A stretch of 64,000 nucleotides of DNA, from contig CM035806.1 in NCBI GenBank assembly GCA_020466095.1, positions 38,110,683 to 38,174,682 on the forward strand. Reading direction: 5' to 3'. The first letter of the stretch is position 1, and the number at the start of each line of letters is the position of its first letter. Of the stretch, positions 10,965 to 22,327 are shown in pieces. This stretch comes from Chlorops oryzae. Its lineage: Eukaryota; Arthropoda; Insecta; Diptera; Chloropidae. The position numbers were made by a program, and so were the translations under genes. The notes beneath the pieces were generated by a model, which saw nothing but the letters and a program-made list of their open reading frames with translations, had not been told where the DNA came from and did not search any database.

Positions 10965-12278
10965 ACCTATAAATAATTCGCTTATTTGTTTCAAACGAAA
11001 ATTTAAGTTTGGATTATCAGGAGCCCATTTCAATGGCTTCATATTGCCAAAAAGTTCAAAAATCCTGAATAGATCCCTGTTTACAACTAAGTATAAAAAT
11101 TTCAATTGTTATTAAGGCTGGACTGGTTTGACTAACGAAACGAATTCGTTTTGAATGATCTGTTGTCTCTGCAGCCTAGCAATATGGAAAAATTTTCTGG
11201 CTGTATGTATTGCAGTGGAACAAATACAACTGAAAGCGGTTGTAAATGACAAAAGGGGCATAAGATTCGCCTAACAGTAGGCATTGATATTTAGCCGTTC
11301 GAATGCTTTTTGATTTTAAGCGCGAGCTTTAAACTTTTTTTCTAAGCCTAAAATTATGCAACATTAATTTTTCGTTGGATTTAGCAACATGTGGCCGGCA
11401 CGTTACATTTCAATTAAGTATTTTATTCCTTCATTGGTGGTATTCAAGCAAATGTACATACACATTTTACATATTTGGGAAAATTTCCGAGGGTGGAACA
11501 CTATTGGGGAATCTTTCCCCAACGAAAGAGATCTTCAAGTCTTTTGAGGAATGAGATGGGGAGATTAGCCTGAGGGGAATTTAAATGGGAACACGTTTTT
11601 GTCATTATGTGTTTTCAAAATCCCATTGAAGCGAGTTTTGAACACCTAAACCGGCTGGAAATGAATTAGTAAGATGCCTATTTTAGCTTTAATTCCAATT
11701 GTGCCGTTCATATGAAACGTTTCACAATCAATTACCAGGATCATAGTTGAATTGGCAGCACGGAAATTTTCATTTTACATGTACGAGTATAAATTCTATG
11801 GATTTTGTTTGGAAAAAATTGAAGTTTTTTGAAATCGTCCTATAAATTCTTGTGCTCAGTATTGCCACTTTTCTCGTGGATATTAGGAGAAAAATAAATT
11901 TTTTCTTATTTATTTTCTTTGGAAAAATGATGAGGAAACACCTTTTTAAATACATATTTGAATTGCTGTTTGGTGAAAAATTAATCGAAAAAATGTTTCC
12001 CCTCAATATGTCGTCTGCTTCTGCAAGTGTGGCACGTTAAGTAAATTTAAAGTCCATCAATTGCGAATAACAACACAATTGAATGAAATAAACAAGAAAA
12101 TATACAAAGAACCAACATCTGAACCTGAGAGCCTCTAGAATGTAGGTACTATAATGCTTTAGAATCAAAATGCAAAATCCAACGGCTTTTACCCAAAAAT
12201 TTCCAAAAGGGCCTTCACACAAAAGTGATAAGGAGATTTCCCCAATACGAAACTTGCGCACTCGAACAGCTGCTTGAA

Positions 12279-12587
12279 TACCCAGCAGAAAATTATGTCG
12301 GCGCGGAACAAGTCCTCGCGCCTTTCAGAGCGGACAGCCAAGTGAAATGCTCAGCAGGACAGCGTCATCGGGACGGAGCGAAATGATCATTCGTACCGGC
12401 TCCGTCTCGATGAAAATGTCATGCAGCGCGTCCTGTGGACTTTTCCGCTACCATGCGAGTGAACTCGTCCGAGATGAAGCGACATGACATTCGTGTAGAT
12501 ATATCACCGCGCGCATCCCCCACGAAGGCAGGTGGTGCGGCTCCCATTTTCACGAGGACATCCTCGCGGGACATTTCCTACTGGGTA
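12279..12587. mobile_element. Putative MITE inside unit 1
   Basis: TACCCAGCAGAAAATTATGT at the left pairs imperfectly with the right end (reverse complement TACCCAGTAGGAAATGTC). The interior is unusually G+C-rich for this window. No clear target duplication could be read, so the boundaries are tentative. Confidence 0.45.
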
Positions 12588-12970
12588 GGTACGTACATAC
12601 ATACATATGTACATAGGGGATAGCTCGTCCGAAATGCGATGAATCTCAGAGGAATACAAGCGAATAATATATATTTCTTTAATGCCCCTAAAGGCTCAGT
12701 TACTCTTAACTGAACGGAACTTAACATAAACTAATTTATAGAAATCTGTTTTCCACGGATTTTTATCATTATTTTAAGTCAAATTAAGCTTTCAGTACTT
12801 GCTCCCATGCAAAATGTACTAAACATATCAAGTCAGCTGATTAAGTAAACAAGTAAACTTAAGCTACGTTCAATCAAGAGTAACTGAGCCTTAAAACGCC
12901 ACCCGGAATAATGTTCTGCGCTTGAATACTGCTTTTGATAATATGTATAAAAATATTGAATTTAACTTAC

Positions 12971-13126
12971 AATTCTCTGATTTTGATATTTTTCCCACCG
13001 TTACTTTGTCCAATGAGCCGTCCAATAGTCCGGCAACGATTTCTTCGACATAATCTCGTATTTGCATTTTTTGTTCAGTGCTTATAATCTCGGAATTGAC
13101 GCCGACCTGACTCGCACTTTCGAAAT
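12971..13126 (-). CDS. Zinc-finger gene, exon c (unit 1)
   Basis: The exon follows a GCGAACAG acceptor and ends at a GTAAGT donor (12965-12970). It receives one base from exon b and encodes HFESASQVGVNSEIIS, then a helical stretch around MQIRDYVEEIVAGLLDGSLD and VGKISKSEN. It contains no Cys ligands, so it lies just C-terminal to the zinc finger. The acidic amphipathic helix would suit a protein-protein contact. The exon leaves one base (T) for the next exon, which I could not find. The peptide is identical to that of the unit-2 copy (16617-16772). Confidence 0.75.
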
Positions 13127-13236
13127 CTGTTCGCAATGAGAAGTGAAGAAGAAAAGGTTTTTTAATTAGTTTTTTTTTTTTTTTTTTTTTTTTTGGTAAA
13201 AGAAGACAGCGCAATATTATTGTGAGAGAAACTTAC

Positions 13237-13475
13237 GGAAACTACCATCGTGGCAATCGCTGATTGGTATATAAATTTCACTTCTTGCCCGCATCGGGTA
13301 AATCATCTTTTGTCGATTGAATGACAACTGCTCGGCCACCCATGAGGATGTCTGTGCCATTGATTCCTTTGAGGTATGACATAACTGACATTCCCATTCG
13401 GCCGATTTTGGCATCCAATCCGCGCACTTGATGCCGCGGCATACACGTTTGTGGCACGTGCAGCATTCAACGAAA
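13237..13475 (-). CDS. Zinc-finger gene, exon b: second half of a Rab-effector FYVE-like finger (unit 1)
   Basis: The exon starts after a CTTTCAG acceptor and ends at a GTAAGT donor (13231-13236); it is 239 bases long. Its peptide begins FVECCTCHKRVC, then RGIKC and WECQLC, giving six of eight zinc ligands (C-x2-C-x4-C-x4-C-x11-C-x2-C). It continues SKESMAQTSSWVAEQL. A Trp shortly after the last Cys pair (here after QTSS) is typical of rabphilin, Noc2, Slp and Slac2 proteins, in which the finger sits between two Rab-binding helices. The tail (RARSEIYIPISDCHDGSF) is not recognised. The role as an effector of a secretory Rab is inferred from the finger type. No orthologue is named because I cannot align it here. 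Confidence 0.8.
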
Positions 13476-13568
13476 CTGAAAGACAAAGACAATTTTCCCC
13501 CAGTGAATTTGTTGCTTTGTTTTAAATTTTTTTTTTTTAATTTTGCTTATTTCTTTCGCCATGATTAC

Positions 13569-13661
13569 CTTTTCTTATCATTTGCATCGATGTCTGCACA
13601 GCAAACATTGCAGGTTTCTTCGGTATTTGTTTGGCGTTTGAATTTTTTGTCGACTATTTTC
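13569..13661 (-). CDS. Zinc-finger gene, exon a: first Cys pair of the finger (unit 1)
   Basis: The exon lies between a GAATTGCAG acceptor and a GTAATC donor (13563-13568) and is 93 bases long. It needs two bases from the preceding exon, then reads KIVDKKFKRQTNTEETCNVC, CADIDANDKK, and leaves AG for exon b. CNVC supplies the first zinc ligand pair, and the spacing to the second pair is 14 residues, within the range of rabphilin-type fingers. The basic stretch before it looks like the end of a helix. Its phase matches the exon at 51414-51853, giving LRDKLW joined to KIVDKKF without a break in the charged helix. That link is inference. Confidence 0.78.
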
Positions 13662-14186
13662 CTGCAATTCAAAATTGGGAGTCAATTAGTTTTTTCATCG
13701 ACATGCATGGGTTAAAACATTCAAGAGTTAAGAATGTTTTGAAATAATAAAATTTTTTAACATTTAGAACGTATTAAAATCAGGTTGTCCAATTAATGGA
13801 GGGTTTTTATTTCTGGAGTTCAATGCACGCGAGTAAGCAAACAAGTTGGAATATTTATTAATTTCAAATTTAATTGCAGCTCCCAGAACATTTCTCATAA
13901 GTCCTATTGAATTTGTAGAGGCAGCCTGTGGCTTATATATAAGGTCCTCGAATACCCTCAAAATGCATTGAGAGAAAATTCAACCAGAAAAATCAGACAA
14001 TTACGCAGAAATGTAAGAAATGTAAGGTTGTTATAGTCAATACCCTTCAAACATATGTATGTACATACATATGTATGATTTTATATCAATACCTATATTT
14101 GTTTGAATATTGTTTTGCTTTTCTTTTTGTTTTGGTAAGAAAGACCGAAACACAGCCATCGCTCCCATTGGTCAAAAATAAACCCA

Positions 14187-14590
14187 GTAAGGGTGTTATA
14201 GTCAGGCAATCCATACCCGACTATACAATACCTACGCGACAAAGAAATTGTATGTTTGAAGAGGCGCCAAGGACACTACCACTAACACAACGTGGCATTC
14301 TGGAGATTTTAAAGGCCGTATAGGTCTAGGGCCTCATATTTGGATTTGTTTTTGCAATTTCTTTATGAAATCCATCCTTTTTGCGACGCACACTTTTCCT
14401 TGATCAAGAATGTTTTTGGAGAGGATGTTTGTCACTATAGATCAAAATTTCTTAATTTGGAACCCAGAAGTGCTCCTTACAAATTTCAATGCTCTACACT
14501 TTTTCTATTTCTTTGCCGCACGATATATGGGGCCCAAACCACTGTGCGTAGCACACGCCCACAGTGACCGATTCACCCAGCGGCCAACAG
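14187..14590 (-). mobile_element. Fragment of the 40-kb/47-kb mini-me-like family (unit 1)
   Basis: AGTAAGGGTGTTATAGTCAGGC, then a GGGCC-CATAT segment, TTTCTTTATGAAA and GACGCACAC follow the same order as 40434-40620 of the complete copy, with many changes. It is an old truncated copy, repeated at about 17826-18229 in unit 2. Confidence 0.5.
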
Positions 14591-15912
14591 TGCCTGACAC
14601 CTATAAATAATTCGCTTATTTGTTTCAAACGAAAATTTAAGTTTGGATTATCAGGAGCCCATTTCAATGGCTTCATATTGCCAAAAAGTTCAAAAATCCT
14701 GAATAGATCCCTGTTTACAACTAAGTATAAAAATTTCAATTGTTATTAAGGCTGGACTGGTTTGACTAACGAAACGAATTCGTTTTGAATGATCTGTTGT
14801 CTCTGCAGCCTAGCAATATGGAAAAATTTTCTGGCTGTATGTGTTGCAGTGGAACAAATACAACTGAAAGCGGTTGTAAATGACAAAAGGGGCATAATAT
14901 TCGCCTAACAGTAGGCATTGATATTTAGCCGTTCGAATGCTTTTTGATTTTAAGCGCGAGCTTTAAACTTTTTTTCTAAGCCTAAAATTATGCAACATTA
15001 ATTTTTCGTTGGATTTAGCAACATGTGGCCGGCACGTTACATTTCAATTAAGTATTTTATTCCTTCATTGGTGGTATTCAAGCAAATGTACATACACATT
15101 TTACATATTTGGGAAAATTTCCGAGGGTGGAACACTATTGGGGAATCTTTCCCCAACGAAAGAGATCTTCAAGTCTTTTGAGGAATGAGATGGGGAGATT
15201 AGCCTGAGGGGAATTTAAATGGGAACACGTTTTTGTCATTATGTGTTTTCAAAATCCCATTGAAGCGAGTTTTGAACACCTAAACCGGCTGGAAATGAAT
15301 TAGTAAGAAGCCTATTTTAGCTTTAATTCCAATTGTGCCGTTCATATGAAACGTTTCACAATCAATTACCAGGATCATAGTTGAATTGGCAGCACGGAAA
15401 TTTTCATTTTACATGTACGAGTATAAATTCTATGGATTTTATTTGGAAAAAATTGAAGTTTTTTGAAATCGTCCTATAAATTCTTGTGCTCAGTATTGCC
15501 ACTTTTCTCGTGGATATTAGGAGAAAAATAAATTTTTTCTTATTTATTTTCTTTGGAAAAATGATGAGGAAACACCTTTTTAAATACATATTTGAATTGT
15601 TGTTTGGTGAAAAATTAATCGAAAAAATGTTTCTCCCCAATATGTCATCTGCTTCTGCAAGTGTGGCACGTTAAGTAAATTTAAAGTGCATCAATTGCGA
15701 ATAACAACACAATTGAATGAAATAAACAAGAAAATATACAAAGAACCAACATCTGAACCTGAGAGCCTCTAGAATCTAGGTACTATAATCCTTTAGAATC
15801 AAAATGCAAAATCCAACGGCTTTTACCCAAAAATTTCCAAAAGGGCCTTCACACAAAAGTGATAAGGAGATTTCCCCAATACGAAACTTGCGCACTCGAA
15901 CAGCTGCTTGAA

Positions 15913-16221
15913 TACCCAGCAGAAAATTATGTCGGCGCGGAACAAGTCCTCGCGCCTTTCAGAGCGGACAGCCAAGTGAAATGCTCAGCAGGACAGCGTC
16001 ATCGGGACGGAGCGAAATGATCATTCGTACCGGCTCCGTCTCGATGAAAATGTCATGCAGCGCGTCCTATGGACTTTTCCGCTACCATGCGAGTGAACTC
16101 GTCCGAGATGAAGCGACATGACATTCGTGTAGATATATCACCGCGCGCATTCCCCACGAAGGCAGGTGGTGCGGCTCCCATTTTCACGAGGACATCCTCG
16201 CGGGACATTTCCTACTGGGTA
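15913..16221. mobile_element. Putative MITE inside unit 2
   Basis: This is the duplicated copy of 12279-12587 with the same TACCCAG-type ends and the same uncertainty about its boundaries. Confidence 0.45.
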
Positions 16222-16616
16222 GGTACGTACATACATACATATGTACATAGGGGATAGCTCGTCCGAAATGCGATGAATCTCAGAGGAATACAAGCGAATA
16301 ATATATATTTCTTTAATGCCCCTAAAGGCTCAGTTACTCTTAACTGAACGGAACTTAACATAAACTAATTTATAGAAATCTGTTTTCCACGGATTTTTAT
16401 CATTATTTTAAGTCAAATTAAGCTTTCAGTACTTGCTCCCATGCAAAATGTACTAAACATATCAAGTCAGCTGATTAAGTAAACAAGTAAACTTAAGCTA
16501 CGTTCAATCAAGAGTAACTGAGCCTTAAAACGCCACCCGGAATAATGTTTTGCAAACGACCCTGCGCTTGCATACTGCTTTTTATAATATGTATAAAAAT
16601 ATTGAATTTAACTTAC

Positions 16617-16772
16617 AATTCTCTGATTTTGATATTTTTCCCACCGTTACTTTGTCCAATGAGCCGTCCAATAGTCCGGCAACGATTTCTTCGACATAAT
16701 CTCGTATTTGCATTTTTTGTTCAGTGCTTATAATCTCGGAATTGACGCCGACCTGACTCGCACTTTCGAAAT
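16617..16772 (-). CDS. Zinc-finger gene, exon c (unit 2)
   Basis: Copy of 12971-13126 with identical acceptor, donor (GTAAGT) and encoded peptide (FESASQVGVNSEIIS to SKSEN). In transcript order this unit comes before unit 1. The exon ends one base into a codon, while exon a of unit 1 needs two bases before it. Splicing c (unit 2) to a (unit 1) would therefore shift the frame. Confidence 0.75.
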
Positions 16773-16883
16773 CTGTTCGCAATGAGAAGTGAAGAAGAAA
16801 AGGTTTTTTAATGAGTTTTTTTTTTTTTTTTTTTTTTTTTTGGTAAAAGAAGACAGCGCAATATTATTGTGAGAGAAACTTAC

Positions 16884-17122
16884 GGAAACTACCATCGTGG
16901 CAATCGCTGATTGGTATATAAATTTCACTTCTTGCCCGCATCGGGTAAATCATCTTTTGTCGATTGAATGACAACTGCTCGGCCACCCATGAGGATGTCT
17001 GTGCCATTGATTCCTTTGAGGTATGACATAACTGACATTCCCATTCGGCCGATTTTGGCATCCAATCCGCGCACTTGATGCCGCGGCATACACGTTTGTG
17101 GCACGTGCAGCATTCAACGAAA
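16884..17122 (-). CDS. Zinc-finger gene, exon b (unit 2)
   Basis: Copy of 13237-13475 with the same splice sites and the same 79-codon peptide, including CCTCHKRVC, RGIKC and WECQLC. No disabling change is visible, so either copy could supply the second half of the finger. Confidence 0.8.
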
Positions 17123-17217
17123 CTGAAAGACAAAGACAATTTTCCCCCAGTGAATTTGTTGCTTTGTTTTAAATTTTTTTTTTTTTTAATTTTGCTTATT
17201 TCTTTCGCCATGATTAC

Positions 17218-17310
17218 CTTTTCTTATCATTTGCATCGATGTCTGCACAGCAAACATTGCAGGTTTCTTCGGTATTTGTTTGGCGTTTGAATTTTTTGTC
17301 GACTATTTTC
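17218..17310 (-). CDS. Zinc-finger gene, exon a (unit 2)
   Basis: Copy of 13569-13661 with the same splice sites and peptide (KIVDKKFKRQ to CNVC). It is the first zinc-finger exon met when reading from the right on the minus strand. Its acceptor phase (two bases needed) fits the donor of the 51414-51853 exon. Confidence 0.78.
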
Positions 17311-18292
17311 CTGCAATTCAAAATTGGGAGTCAATTAGTTTTTTCATCGACATGCATGGGTTAAAACATTCAAGAGTTAAGAATGTTTTGAAATAATAAA
17401 ATTTTTTAACATTTAGAACGTATTAAAATCAGGTTGTCCAATTAATGGAGGGTTTTTATTTCTGGAGTTCAATGCACGCGAGTAAGCAAACAAGTTGGAA
17501 TATTTATTAATTTCAAATTTAATTGCAGCTCCCAGAACATTTCTCATAAGTCCTATTGAATTTGTAGAGGCAGCCTGTGGCTTTATATAAGGTCCTCGAA
17601 TACCCTCAAAATGCATTGAGAGAAAATTCAACCAGAAAAATCAGACAATTACGCAGAAATGTAAGGTTGTTATAGTCAATACCCTTCAAACATATGTATG
17701 TACATACATATGTATGATTTTATATCAATACCTATATTTGTTTGAATATTGTTTTGCTTTTCTTTTTGTTTTGGTAAGAAAGACCGAAACACAGCCATCG
17801 CTCCCATTGGTCAAAAATAAACCCAGTAAGGGTGTTATAGTCAGGCAATCCATACCCGACTATACAATACCTACGCGACAAAGAAATTGTATGTTTGAAG
17901 AGGCGCCAAGGACACTACCACTAACACAACGTGGCATTCTGGAGATTTTAAAGGCCGTATAGGTCTAGGGCCTCATATTTGGATTTGTTTTTGCAATTTC
18001 TTTATGAAATCCATCCTTTTTGCGACGCACACTTTTCCTTGATCAAGAATGTTTTTGGAGAGGATGTTTGTCACTATAGATCAAAATTTCTTAATTTGGA
18101 ACCCAGAAGTGCTCCTTACAAATTTCAATGCTCTACACTTTTTCTATTTCTTTGCCGCACGATATATGGGGCCCAAACCACTGTGCGTAGCACACGCCCA
18201 CAGTGACCGATTCACCCAGCGGCCAACAGTGCCTGACACCTACAAAGTTAACGAAATTTTAGGCAGCGTAACGGATGAACACCACACAAGCC

Positions 18293-18551
18293 CATGGGCG
18301 TATCCAGAATCTCAGTCAGGGAGGGGCAAGATATAAATATTTTGTTCTATATGTATGTTAGCACTTTTGCGTCTGTTCATAGGTGTTTACACATGTAAGC
18401 ATAGGTTTCCTTTTATCTTATGAAAAATGATCTTGCCGGAATTTTCCCATTTCTTGATATTCCTGGAAAACTATTTTGTGGTGTATACTGAGCAGAAATT
18501 ATTTAGAGGGGGTCAGCTGCCCCTCCCTGCCCTACTGTAAATACGCCCATG
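18293..18551. mobile_element. hAT-like MITE (CATGGGCGTA ends)
   Basis: The 259-bp element starts CATGGGCGTATCCAGAATCT and ends TACGCCCATG, with GGGAGGGGCA repeated inverted inside the ends. A perfect 8-bp duplication CACAAGCC flanks it (18285-18292 and 18552-18559). It inserted about 55 bp beyond the duplicated segment. Confidence 0.93.
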
Positions 18552-18559
18552 CACAAGCC

Positions 18560-19496
18560 CGATTACTTTGTGTTGTGATGGTAGGAGTTCACTCTAAAAA
18601 AAAACGGTCACGCTCGCTAAACAAAAGTATAGCAGGATTGTATATGAGATCGTGCGCATTACCGTCTACGTAGTTTGTTGCGGTTCATCGCTTCTGTAAG
18701 CAGCACTTTGGCCACTGGGCAAGTAGATGGAGGAAGCAATGACCAAAATGAACATTTTGTTACTTTTTATACTTTTCGACACACCAATAAAGGCTTCATA
18801 ACTAGCATAAATTTCAAACTTCGCAAATCTCGAAACCTTTCAGATTATAGAGTGTAGTGACACCGTAAATATCAATTATGTCTAATTGTAATTTGGTCAA
18901 CTCTCACATACCTACTTCAATTGTCTGATCCACTGTAAATAACTTTGTCAAAATCTTCTGAATGTGTATCACTTTTTATAGCCCATGATCAAGTGTAGTT
19001 TTTGAAATTTCAGTTTTTCCGTCTTTTTACTGGTGGTGCGGCCTAGGAAGGATAAAGCGTGGTAAAATTAAGATTATTAATCCGAAGACATCGCTCCGAG
19101 TGGGCCATAGCCATGGGCCTCCTATATTTTAGGGGTCCCGTCAATGCGTAACCTAAAAAAATTTAAATATATACGCTTTTCATTTTCGAATAATTTTCGA
19201 AATTATAGTGGCGAATAGTGCCCAATAGGAGGTATCAATTGTGATTTTCCGTGCGAGAATATAGAAACTATTTGTTACTCCAAGGGCAAATAAGTAATTT
19301 TTTTTCTTTTTTAGGAAAGAGAGACCCCCACAACCTTAATCCGGTGCTGGCACTACTTGCAAGAGCAATATTATTTTTGATTCCCATACCGAATCCTAGT
19401 ACTGAAGCTACCTGTTTGTTGTTGTTACTGATGTCTCTGTCAATCTCTGTATGCCGAGTTTCATCACAGCAGCTCAATTTCTTCAATAAGAAAACT
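18560..19496. other. Gene-free stretch
   Basis: No credible exon. The right part (about 19080-19500) may be the remainder of the mini-me-type element whose core is at 19497-19590. Confidence 0.45.
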
Positions 19497-19590
19497 TGCA
19501 TACAGACAGACAAACAGACAGACCGACAGATGGACGGAGAGTCATGGCTAAATCGAATCTCCTATTGATGCTGATCAATTCGACGCTATT
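19497..19590 (-). mobile_element. mini-me core with degenerate (GTCY)n, minus strand
   Basis: CAGACAGACAAACAGACAGA and GACGGAGAGTCATGGC precede TAAATCGAATCTCCTATTGA and TGCTGATCAA. This is the conserved mini-me core next to its (GTCY)n tract. The (TA)n side is degenerate in this copy. Confidence 0.7.
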
Positions 19591-20727
19591 TTGTATGGTC
19601 CATCTCGAACTGCTTTGCGCACACGTACGCACAAACTCAAATGCGTCTCGGGTATGAGAATAACAAGCCATAATGTGTTAGTCCTATCAGAAAGCTGTTA
19701 TGTTACGTTCCAAACGGTAAATAAAAAATAAAAAAACTTATAAGAAAAATCTTTGAAAAAAAAATGAAATGAAAGAAAAAAACAACAACAAAAACAATTA
19801 AGAGAAACAATTGCTGCCAAACAGGATTTGAATTGCAATTGCGAACGCTGCTGCAGTGGGCACTGAGGCGGTCACAGGTGGAATGGGCACTGTGGTCCAA
19901 CGAAGACTCAACGCTGGCCATTTTCGCAACATTGGCGCGTCGACCACTTTCCACTTTTGTTTGATTTCGTTACGTAATTTTGCGCAGCCGCGCGGCTAAT
20001 GCGGAAGTGAAATTGAAAATGAAAATGAAAAAAGACTTTCTTATATACATATATACTCGAATATATATTTTTTTTAATTTATTTACTTTTTAATTGAAAC
20101 TTAATGTAGAAATGATCTTTATATCACAAAGCGGCCGAAATTTCATTAAGGGGAAAATTTTTTTGGTAAACTTTTCAAAATTTCAAATAAAAATTAATCT
20201 AAAAAATATCAGTCGAATTTCGGATTCGAGATTTAACGCAGTCTTACAGAATTTTGAAAAGGGCTTCGTATTCAATTATTCAGTTTTTGAACTAATAAAG
20301 AAGTTCACTCACTCTTAAATTACATTACAATAAACACCATCAACGGAATTACAGAAACCGTTCAGATGATTCTTAAGCTTATATCGGGCACTTATTACAA
20401 TAAGGACACAACTCAAAATGTCGCATTTCCCGAACAAACATCCATTCCCTTTCGAAGCCTGCCAGAAATATTTTTTTATTTATTTATTTATTTTTTTTGT
20501 AAATTTACATTATTCTTAATAAACCGTTGAATCAACCAGTATAAATATCTATGTGTGTTGGATTTCCTGCAGAAAACTTCTGCCAAACATGAGAAAATTG
20601 AAAAAAAAAAAAATTTCGAATTGTGTTGGTTTTGTGATTAGTGAGCGATATATATGTATATCGGAATTTTATGAAATAAATCGATTTCAAGTGATATCGC
20701 TATGGAATTCTTAATCGATCAGATATA

Positions 20728-20981
20728 CAGGCATGCTCTAGAAATCGAGTCCCCATTAAAAAAACATCGAAATAGCTTAATATGCTTGCCGCACGTAGAT
20801 CGAAATTGAGCAATTTCAGAACAAAATTTAAACTGCCTCAATTTCAAATGTCAAATTTGTTCTGACAATTTTTTGAAATTTGAGCGATTTTGATCTACGT
20901 GTGGCAGGCATATTTATTTCTATTGAAATTACATTGATTTCGATTTATTTTTATTCGGATTCGATTTCTAGAGCACGCCTG
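20728..20981. mobile_element. Palindromic MITE, family CAGGCRYGCYCTAGAAATC, copy 2
   Basis: The ends CAGGCATGCTCTAGAAATCG and (reverse complement) CAGGCGTGCTCTAGAAATCG match the 2849-2964 copy. Inside, CACGTAGATCGAAATTGAGC pairs with a later inverted stretch, so most of the 254 bp can fold back. The target duplication is not clear. Confidence 0.8.
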
Positions 20982-21598
20982 ATAATGATGATACGACATA
21001 TCAAATATATGGCAAAAAAAAAAAAAAATGTCGCATCATTATTCAACAGTGACAATGAATAGTCTCTCATATCGTTGTGTAAAATTAATAATCCAAGCGG
21101 CCAAAATGCTTCTTCCAGAAGCGATGAAGCGCAACACATTTCGTAGGTCGAAGGCGGTAATACGGTACGACCTTATATACCATCCCAGTATACTATTGGT
21201 AAACAGGTTGCTTACAGTCGCGTATACTTTGTAGGCGGTAGGCACTGTTGGCCGCTGGGAAGTATCTAAGTCGATTTAACAGAAAAATTCGTTTGATTTT
21301 CGAAAAAGAATTTCCTCGCGCACAATTTTAAGGAGCAGTTTTCTTGCCTATCGCTCTTCTTCTCAATAATTTGAACGATTCGAATTTCTGAATAAAAGAA
21401 ACTCGAACATCATTCTCGTCTTACCGAAAAGTTGAGCTTCGAATTTTTGCTAATGGACTCATTTTGATGAGAATTTTCCACTATTTTTAAACAAAATGAA
21501 AAAAAAGGAAGAAAAAACCTTCAAGAGAATGAATTAATTGAACGACTTAAAGGAACCTTATAGCATAGCACTAAGCAAATGGAATAGAGTAATGTAGT

Positions 21599-21841
21599 CT
21601 AGAATGAGTAAACAGGCAATTGGCGTTGATGGTGTTGCGTTTCCTGCTGCCGCCGGAATTGGCGCAAAAGTTCTTGTTCTCGCTGCTGTTGTTGGCGTTG
21701 TTGCCGCAATCGGCGTCGCGCCCAATGGTCGTAACTGTTATGCAAATCCTCATAGTAGATGTCCTCCTCGTATTCACTGGAATCATCGTAATCGACGAAT
21801 TCCGTTGGATTTGGCGAAATGATATGCGGTAGCGTAGTCAT
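21599..21841 (-). CDS. 80-residue acidic/Tyr-rich then Gln/Arg-rich protein, single exon
   Basis: The ATG at 21839-21841 sits in TCAAAATG, an excellent fly start context; the frame is also open further upstream but with poorer starts. The protein begins MTTLPHIISPNPTEF, then an acidic Tyr-rich block (residues about 17-35, DYDDSSEYEEDIYYEDLH), then a long Arg/Gln helix (residues about 42-72) and LPVYSF before TAG. There is no membrane segment or signal peptide. Codon use is G+C-richer than the surroundings. Sequence upstream (22140-22330) is G+C-rich with a CT/GA tract and could be its promoter. I do not recognise the family. No good donor lies inside, so it is either a short protein or a 3'-terminal isoform exon. 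Confidence 0.55.
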   Translation of the reverse strand: MTTLPHIISPNPTEFVDYDDSSEYEEDIYYEDLHNSYDHWARRRLRQQRQQQQREQELLRQFRRQQETQHHQRQLPVYSF

Positions 21842-22304
21842 TTTGAGGAGCACAACTTCGATCGCGCACACCATAAAAGAAATCCCAAAATTGCCATATT
21901 CGATGGGGGTCCGATTGTTAGCTTTTCCCAATTGCCGATTAAACTTGCTGTGAAAATCATATCGACGGATTTAATTTCAATTGAACAGTTTTTCAATCAA
22001 TTATTCCTCTATCGATTTCACTTTCTAGATATTTTCAATTGATTGCCAAAAATCACTGATTTGTTTGTTTATTTGTTTGTTTTTGAATTTTCAATTATCC
22101 GCTTTCTGTTTTGACACTTCTTCCGTGCGGTAAGGCAAGACTTTTACGTTCGGTTGCTCTTTTGCTAGTGCTGCGCTTGGGGGCCTAAGCTGCCGGCTTG
22201 AGTCCAGTCGGGCGCTTTCAACAGCTGAGCTGAAAGCGTGTTATCGACTTGGCGGATTCTTCGATTGTGCCCTGACGTTATCCAAAAAACACGCTTCTCT
22301 CGCG

Positions 22305-22327
22305 CTCTCTCTCTCTCTCTCTCTCTT
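22305..22327. repeat. (CT)n tract in a G+C-richer, possibly promoter, region
   Basis: A short pure CT run lies 460 bp upstream of the 21841 start codon, on the side where its promoter would be. It could bind GAGA factor; this is inference from position and composition. Confidence 0.6.

Larger units (their letters stand above)
10965..14598. repeat. 3.63-kb tandem segmental duplication, unit 1
   Basis: This unit and 14599-18237 align end to end with only scattered single-base changes and a few short indels. Both start at ACCTATAAATAATTCGC. The junctions share the 5-base microhomology ACCTA: it is preceded by TGAT at the left edge and by GAC at both the middle junction and the right edge. The unit contains three zinc-finger exons (minus strand), a putative MITE (12279-12587), a fragment of a mini-me-like element (about 14187-14590) and intronic sequence. 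Confidence 0.97.
14599..18237. repeat. 3.64-kb tandem segmental duplication, unit 2
   Basis: This is a direct copy of 10965-14598. Visible differences include a 12-base insertion near 16549-16560 in this copy, different T-run lengths at 16817 and 17177, and the loss of about 12 bases near 17660 relative to unit 1. All three zinc-finger exons are preserved with intact splice sites. The near-identity means the duplication is recent, or is an assembly artefact from two haplotypes. Confidence 0.97.

Noticed and set aside
11770..12040. Overlapping frames duplicated at 15404-15674
   Set aside because: They recur only because the 3.6-kb segment is duplicated; Lys/Phe/Ile-rich and lacking any family signature.
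21604..21832. Plus-strand Ala/Val-rich frames opposite 21599-21841
   Set aside because: Shadows of the minus-strand frame, which has the better start context and a natural composition.
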